A stretch of 64,000 nt of DNA from Gigaspora margarita (taxonomy: Eukaryota; Glomeromycota; Glomeromycetes; Diversisporales; Gigasporaceae): positions 90,113 through 154,112 of the forward strand of contig WTPW01000662.1 in NCBI GenBank assembly GCA_009809945.1. Reading direction: 5' to 3'. Position numbers and translations under genes: made by a program. Shown in pieces: positions 58,563 through 64,000 of the stretch. Every line of letters starts with the position of its first letter. Position 1 is the first letter of the stretch. The notes under the pieces are model-generated. The model had not been told where the DNA came from and did not search any database. It saw only the letters and a program-made list of their open reading frames with translations.

Positions 58563-58867
58563 ATATATTTAAATGCATTTGTAGTTAATAAAAAATAATT
58601 AAAGATAACTTGATATATACAGATTAATTTGATTACGTTAGAATTATCTTGAAAATATTTAAATAAATTTAATTTCCCTATCTTCCTCTTCGTAATTTTC
58701 TTATCAACTTCATTTGATACCATTATTACATTAAATTCTCTCTTCTATATATATTCCATATCTCATTTATTATATTTTTTATTTAATCTTTAATAACTAA
58801 AACCTTTCACATTTTTTTCTTTATTTCATACACAAATGTCTACTCAAAATTAGGAAAAAGTGCAAAA

Positions 58868-60597
58868 ATGTTTGCTAAAAGGCGTGAAGCTTTCTTAAAA
58901 ATGACAGCTAGTAGTAGCATACCTCAGTTAGATAATAAAAGGGCTGCTGCGCAGCCTATCAAAACTATTAGCACAGGATTTCATTATTCTCCAAGACCTT
59001 CAGATGGTTGAAATTCAATATAAGTTTTTTTATTTCATTAATTTCTATTTATAATATTTTTAAATTAATCTATTATTTAAAATAATTTAAGAACAAATTA
59101 CTTTGGTCAAAATTAAGGATATGTTTATTGAACTATCTGAAAAAGTTGATAGATTGGAGCAAAAGATTTCAAATATGGATAGTCGTATGTCAGAAGGTTT
59201 TAATCTTTCAAATAAAACAAAATTCGTTAAGGTAATTATTATTTTTATCAGTTATATATAATGTTTATATTTAATTTAATCTAAGTTAATAATATTTTAT
59301 TTTATAATAGCAAACTTGTGTAGCAATAGCTAAACGACTAATAGTAAAAAACATATACTCAACAGAGGATCAATTTAAGGTTGAAACTGAGGAATACCTC
59401 TTAGAAAATGAAGCAGATTTCTATGAAGGAATGGATGATAGAGATTGGAATACATATTATGAAAATAAACTCGCAAAACCTGTAAATATTTTCATAAAAT
59501 CGATTACTTTCGCATTGTGTTAAATTATTGCATTTTTGATTTTTTGAATCCCTTTGTATATTTTTATATTTTTTATCTAATTTCCAAATCATTATTGTTA
59601 TATGGCACTTTTTCAATTGTTTTCATTTTATCATTTCTTTCTTATTCTTACTTTTTTGTTTTATTGTTTTTTCATATTTTTAATTTTTTGTTGCTTATTT
59701 TGATTTTTTAATTTATCTTCATTTATTTTAAATTATTGTTTCTTAAAATATCAATGTATTTTGAATTAATTTGAACTGCTTTAAATTCATTCGCATAAAT
59801 TTAATTTTTAGCTTCTAGCTCAGCATTGATCTTGCAGAAGTTGAGTTTCCTTGAAAATTAAGGAATTAGTATTGCCATTTTTGGGCAAACCCTCTTAGAC
59901 CCAATTAACACAAATGCCATGCCGCAACTATTACAGTGTGGAAGCAATCCAATAAAACAAAATTATGCTACAGAAAACTTTTAAACCTGTAAATGAAGAT
60001 AATGCTGCCAAGACCTACTTTACGCACATACTTTTGAGGGCATGGCCAAATGTTACACCTACTAATATGCAATTGGCACATACAATAACAGTATGCCAAA
60101 TATTGCTAAACAAACATTATGAAAAGCTCACTATGAGTGATAAAATAACCAAAAATAGACTAAATAAAAACATAGTAAGTAAAATATAATTAATTATATT
60201 TAAATTATTTAAATATACATAAAATAATTCTAATATTTGTAAATTTAATTAAATAAGCATAAATTAGCAAATGGCACTGCTTGTCGCCCCCATGCTACTG
60301 ACAATGAGGATTCTTCATTAGAAGATGAACAAGTTGAAGTTATTTCATCTTCTAGTAAGCAGGGTTGAAAACGTAAGAGAGCTCCCACCACATCTCGCAC
60401 TACTAAAAAGAGCAAACAAGCAAAAGTTGCACAAAGCCCTGTTTCTGTCTCAGATACTTCCTCCCACCAATTCACATACTTCTGATTATAATGAAGATGA
60501 TTCGCAACATCCTGCAACTAGCCAGGATAATCTGTCTGTAACTTCCTCATATTTAAGCCTCCTGCCAACACAACCTTATTCTGAAAATGCTGAATAA
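58868..60597 (+). pseudogene. Decayed multi-exon gene with coiled coil and basic tail
   Basis: Readable exons: 58868-59006 (MFAKRREAFLKMTASSS), 59092-59231 (MFIELSEKVDRLEQKISNMD, a coiled-coil pattern), 59311-59481 (TCVAIAKRLIVKNIYSTEDQ), a poorly bounded exon ending 60174 (HILLRAWPNVTPTNMQLAHT) and one from 60258 (TDNEDSSLEDEQVEVISSSS, then a TGA and a basic stretch KRKRAPTTSRTTKKSKQAK). Exons 1-3 join in frame. Exon 4 has a frameshift near 59970 and exon 5 a TGA near 60367 plus a frameshift before the final TAA at 60595. I do not recognise the family. The basic tail could be a nuclear signal or DNA-binding region. It converges on the Plavaka transposase relic 646 bp away and may be a second gene of that transposon. 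Confidence 0.55.
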
Positions 60598-61242
60598 AAT
60601 AATAATTTTTTTACTTGTTTTATTTCTTATGCATTTGTTTTTTTTTATATACGTTTTTATATTTTTTTTATTTTATTATATATATACTGTATATTATTGT
60701 TTATTTTTTTTAATTTCTATTATGTTTTTAATATTTTATATATATCTTATTTTTTATTTTATACATTTTTATATAATTTTTATTTTTTATTCTTTTTTAT
60801 GTTATAGTTAATTTTATATTTATAATATTATTATTTTGATTTTTATTTAATATATTTTTTTCGTTTGTCTTAATAATTAAATACTTAATTTTGTCAAAGT
60901 TTAATCAATTCGCATGAAAATATTTAACTTAAGTTTTATTCCATTTTTTTGAATTATTCTAAAATAAATTGAAATGTTATTAAATGTTAGTAATACTTTA
61001 ATTTAATTATAATTGCAAAATATGCATTTTGAATTATAGTAAGTTTATTCAAAAGCTGCGAAAGATTTTGCATAATGTTTATTTTTAGCCCTTAAATTTT
61101 TATACTTAATATTGTCTTTTAAATAATTTAATATCCTGAACTTAAAATTTACAGGTTTTTACTCTATTGAATTTTATATGTATTTAATTAATGTGAAACA
61201 TTTCAAATAATTTTTAAATGTTTCTAAACTGATTTAATTTTA
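60598..61242. other. AT-rich spacer between convergent relics
   Basis: Very T/A-rich with no gene; the short hydrophobic frame at 60587-60811 is a T-run translation. Confidence 0.6.
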
Positions 61243-64000
61243 TTAGAAGATATACTTATTTACTAAAAAATTATTAGTTTTATCAAAGCATGGAATTATA
61301 TGAATATTATTTTTAATTGCTTCAATATTAACTATATTATATAATTCCATTAATTTAAGTCTAGGACATTCATAATAATATTGATTCTTTGTAGACTTAA
61401 AATCATACCACTGAATTAATATGAGATTATCCACATTTCCTTTAGCAGTTTCAACTTTGATTAATAAGTATATCTAAAAATTAAATATTAAAAATTTAAT
61501 ATTTTAATCTAAAAAAAAAAAAATACAACAAATACTGTACCTGTCCATAACCCATAACAAATTCCTTCATATGTCAAATATTCTAATAGTTCTTCAGGAT
61601 TTATAGCAACTGCAACATTGCTATACCAGGCTTTTCCATAAAAATTATCTGTTGCTCGAATTATAGACCCATTTTCTAAAGTTACTGAGCTATATATATT
61701 AATTATATAATTATCTATATTAATTTGGTTTGTTGAACTAAAATATATAGTTAAATATTTTAATAAATGTTCAAGCCCAGAATATAGAATTTGGCCTATA
61801 ATTTTTTAATCTCTAATCAATAAATTCCTGAGCATTATTTAAATCAAATGTCCAAATTAAATTAGTAAATTTAAAAGGATTTATAGTTTTGGAATTTTTT
61901 GGGTTTNTTGATAATAATTTTGATNCAATAGCCTGNCTTTNAACCTATTTAATATAAATAAATTTAGTTAACNTTAAAAAAATATTATAAACATTATTAA
62001 TAATTAAACAATTATTACTATTTTCATTATTTGAACCTCTATATTTGTTTATTACTTAAATAATATAGTGTTTTAACAAAATCTTTATGAAGACTTTCAT
62101 AAGTTTCAGTAGAAAATCTATTCAACAACTATATTTTTTGATTAAATCAGTAGTATAGTAGACCCATGAATGTAATTTTAGAAACTTTAATTTAGAAGCA
62201 GAACTTGTTTTAAAAAGTTTAATAAATTGTTGAGTCCAATTTATTATTAGATTCTAAATAAAATAGAACTATATTAATATTTGATAATAAAATTATTTAA
62301 TTTAAATTTTTCAAATAATTTCAAAATATTCGCATAGTTGCAAAATTATTTATATACCTCAAAATCTTTTAAGTCATTATTAGTGAATTCTTTATATCAA
62401 CTTAAAAGATACATATTATTCCAATCTTCATAAAGCTTCAATAACTTATTTTGAATAGATTCATCTCTATTCAGGTTGTCCAGAACAAATATCATAACCT
62501 TCATAAGGTTATGATACTCATTTGCAATAATTATAGCAAGTGAATGAATACCATTTTTAAAATTTTTAAGTTCTGGAAACCTTGGAATATTAGCTAATCT
62601 ATTATCAATAGTATCCAGAATTGAAGCTCTATATTTTTCCTTTAATAGACTGCATGTAAAATTAATTTGATGTTTAAATAATCCCAAATCTAAATGATGC
62701 ATTCTATCAATAACTGTTGCTCATAAATATTCATATCACTAAAATTAATAAAAGTATAAATGTTATTAATGAATTATATATTGTGCAGTCATAATATTTA
62801 AAAGTTTGAAATAGTTTAATAATATTCATATGGTTGCGAAATGAATAGCATTAATTAATCTTCGTAAAAGTAAAATTTGCATTTGAATTTTAAATATATT
62901 TAAAATATTTTGACCCATTTTAAAATAATTTGCAATAATTCAAAATTATTTAAATCTAAAATAAGTATCTAAAGTAAAGTTTGGTTTGTACTCTTTAAAT
63001 ATTAAATTATTTCAAAATTATTAGAATAAAATAAAATAAATAAACCAATAAACTTACTTAAAGTTCCAAAAGTAATTTGGTATGGATTCTATATATACTG
63101 ACTTTTCTTCACTTTTATCAAGACAGTTTTGCATATTTTTATGATTTCTAAGCACCAAATCATATTTAGAACGGGTTGTATTTGCCAAATCATCTCTATT
63201 TACTAAACAAAAATCACAAGGATTATTTGAATTTGTTGATTTATAAGTTAGACAAAATGTTGCAGCTTCTGGCCAATCAGCAATTATAATTAAAACTTTT
63301 GGAAATATCCAAACAAATTTGTTATTAATTAACAAATTTATACCAGAATGTAAAAGAATTGGATTTAAAATAACTTCTAAACATCTATGAAAAGTTTGTT
63401 TGACTATTGGTTTATTTTTAGTAGATGTTTTAATTATTGGCAAATAACCCAATAACTGCTTTGCATTCTGCTTATTTCTTCACCATGTAGGTATATTTCC
63501 TAGTGACATATATATTGGGTGAAGCTGACTTTTACCCAATGTGTCACAATTTGTTGCATCTGAATATAAAATAATTAATAAAAGTTTTGATCCTATAGGC
63601 AAAGAATTTTGAGCAGTTTTCCACCATATTCCATTATTTTGCTCTTTATAAATAATCTCTTTACCATCCTTTAAAAAAAATAAAAATAGATTAATAAAAA
63701 CAAAATAAATATTGTATTTACAAATAATATTAAAAATTATATATACCTCTATAGTCTTATATAATTCTTTATATTCAAATTCTAAATTTTGTGCTATATC
63801 AGGAATTTTTAATATATTGTTAATACAGCTAATTAATGGTATATGGTATAAGAAATACTCAGTATCATCAAGATCTAATACTTTGGTTTTCTTATATGAC
63901 AAGTTAGATTTAATATTATTCATAAACTCTTTTCCTTGTCTAATATTTTTGGTAATGGTGATGTTGAATGTTTTGAATGCTTATTAAAAAATAAAATAAT
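61243..64000 (-). pseudogene. Plavaka-type (CACTA superfamily) transposase, decayed, 5' partial
   Basis: Minus-strand exons can be followed from about 63978 to the stop at 61243. Diagnostic stretches: DDTEYFLYHIPLI, NGIWWKTAQNSLP, LYSDATNCDTLGKSQLHPIY, LGNIPTW, AKQLLGYLPIIK, IADWPEAATFCLTYKS, PCDFCLVNRDDL, RMHHLDLGLFKHQINFT, IPRFPELKNFKNGIHSL, FSTETYESLHKDFVKT, TLENGSIIRATDNFYGKAW and LIQWYDFKSTKNQYYYEC. Introns: 63746-63669, one starting near 63055 and ending near 62743, another after 62346. Defects: TGA at 63480 where R is expected after GNIPTW, TGA at 62397 after MYLLS, a one-base loss before ATVIDRMHHLD, a frameshift near 62130, and further stops near 61815-62030. Several ambiguous bases at 61907-61972. 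The family cuts and pastes DNA; this copy is inactive. The N-terminus lies beyond the window. Confidence 0.8.

Noticed and set aside
59517-60811. Hydrophobic frames at 59517-59711 and 60587-60811 as small membrane proteins.
   Set aside because: They come from T-rich intron or spacer sequence.
63712-63987. Plus-strand frame 63712-63987.
   Set aside because: It is antisense to the N-terminal exon of the transposase relic.

Overview
The window looks like nuclear DNA of an arbuscular mycorrhizal fungus (Glomeromycotina, Rhizophagus-like). The grounds are the very AT-rich sequence, short GT-AG introns of about 60-90 bp, the gene families typical of that group (protein-kinase-like plus Sel1-repeat proteins, BTB-BACK-TLDc proteins), a RNase H-bearing LINE and a Plavaka-type DNA transposon. 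The species call is an inference from gene content, not from a marker gene.

Intact genes lie in two small islands. Island 1 (1-4297) has a four-exon pseudokinase/Sel1 gene on + whose 5' end is cut by the window edge, and, tail to tail 109 bp away, a two-exon BTB-BACK-TLDc gene on -. Island 2 (17506-19970) holds a complete paralogue of the pseudokinase/Sel1 gene in the same orientation, with identical lengths of exons 2 and 3. In both, the kinase-like region has lost the HRD and DFG aspartates, so they should be non-catalytic signalling or scaffold proteins.

The rest is repeat-derived. 4.3-17.4 kb: minisatellites, T-rich tracts and at least five short inverted-repeat transposons (MITEs), including PIF/Harbinger-like (TTA duplication), TA-flanked and hAT-like ones. 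20-28.5 kb: a tandem array, a long TIR element interrupted by a 634-bp SINE and a sequencing gap, and snap-back repeats. 28878-37410: a full-length but decayed LINE on -, flanked by a 15-bp duplication and carrying two younger MITEs. 38-46 kb: diverged copies of the long repeat, more MITEs and a large inverted array with a double-hairpin insertion. 46-53.7 kb: triplicated 300-bp repeats, 48-bp minisatellites, two dead Sel1-repeat gene relics and the second copy of the long TIR element. 54-58.6 kb: tandem duplications with nested MITEs and a SINE tail. 58868-64000: two decayed convergent genes, a coiled-coil protein on + and a Plavaka transposase on - running off the window.

Most premature stops in the LINE and Plavaka relics are the kind produced by C-to-T or G-to-A transitions (CGA to TGA, TGG to TAG or TGA, CAG to TAG), which suggests methylation-linked decay. 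All coordinates of splice sites and element ends were read by eye; no alignment or database search was run.
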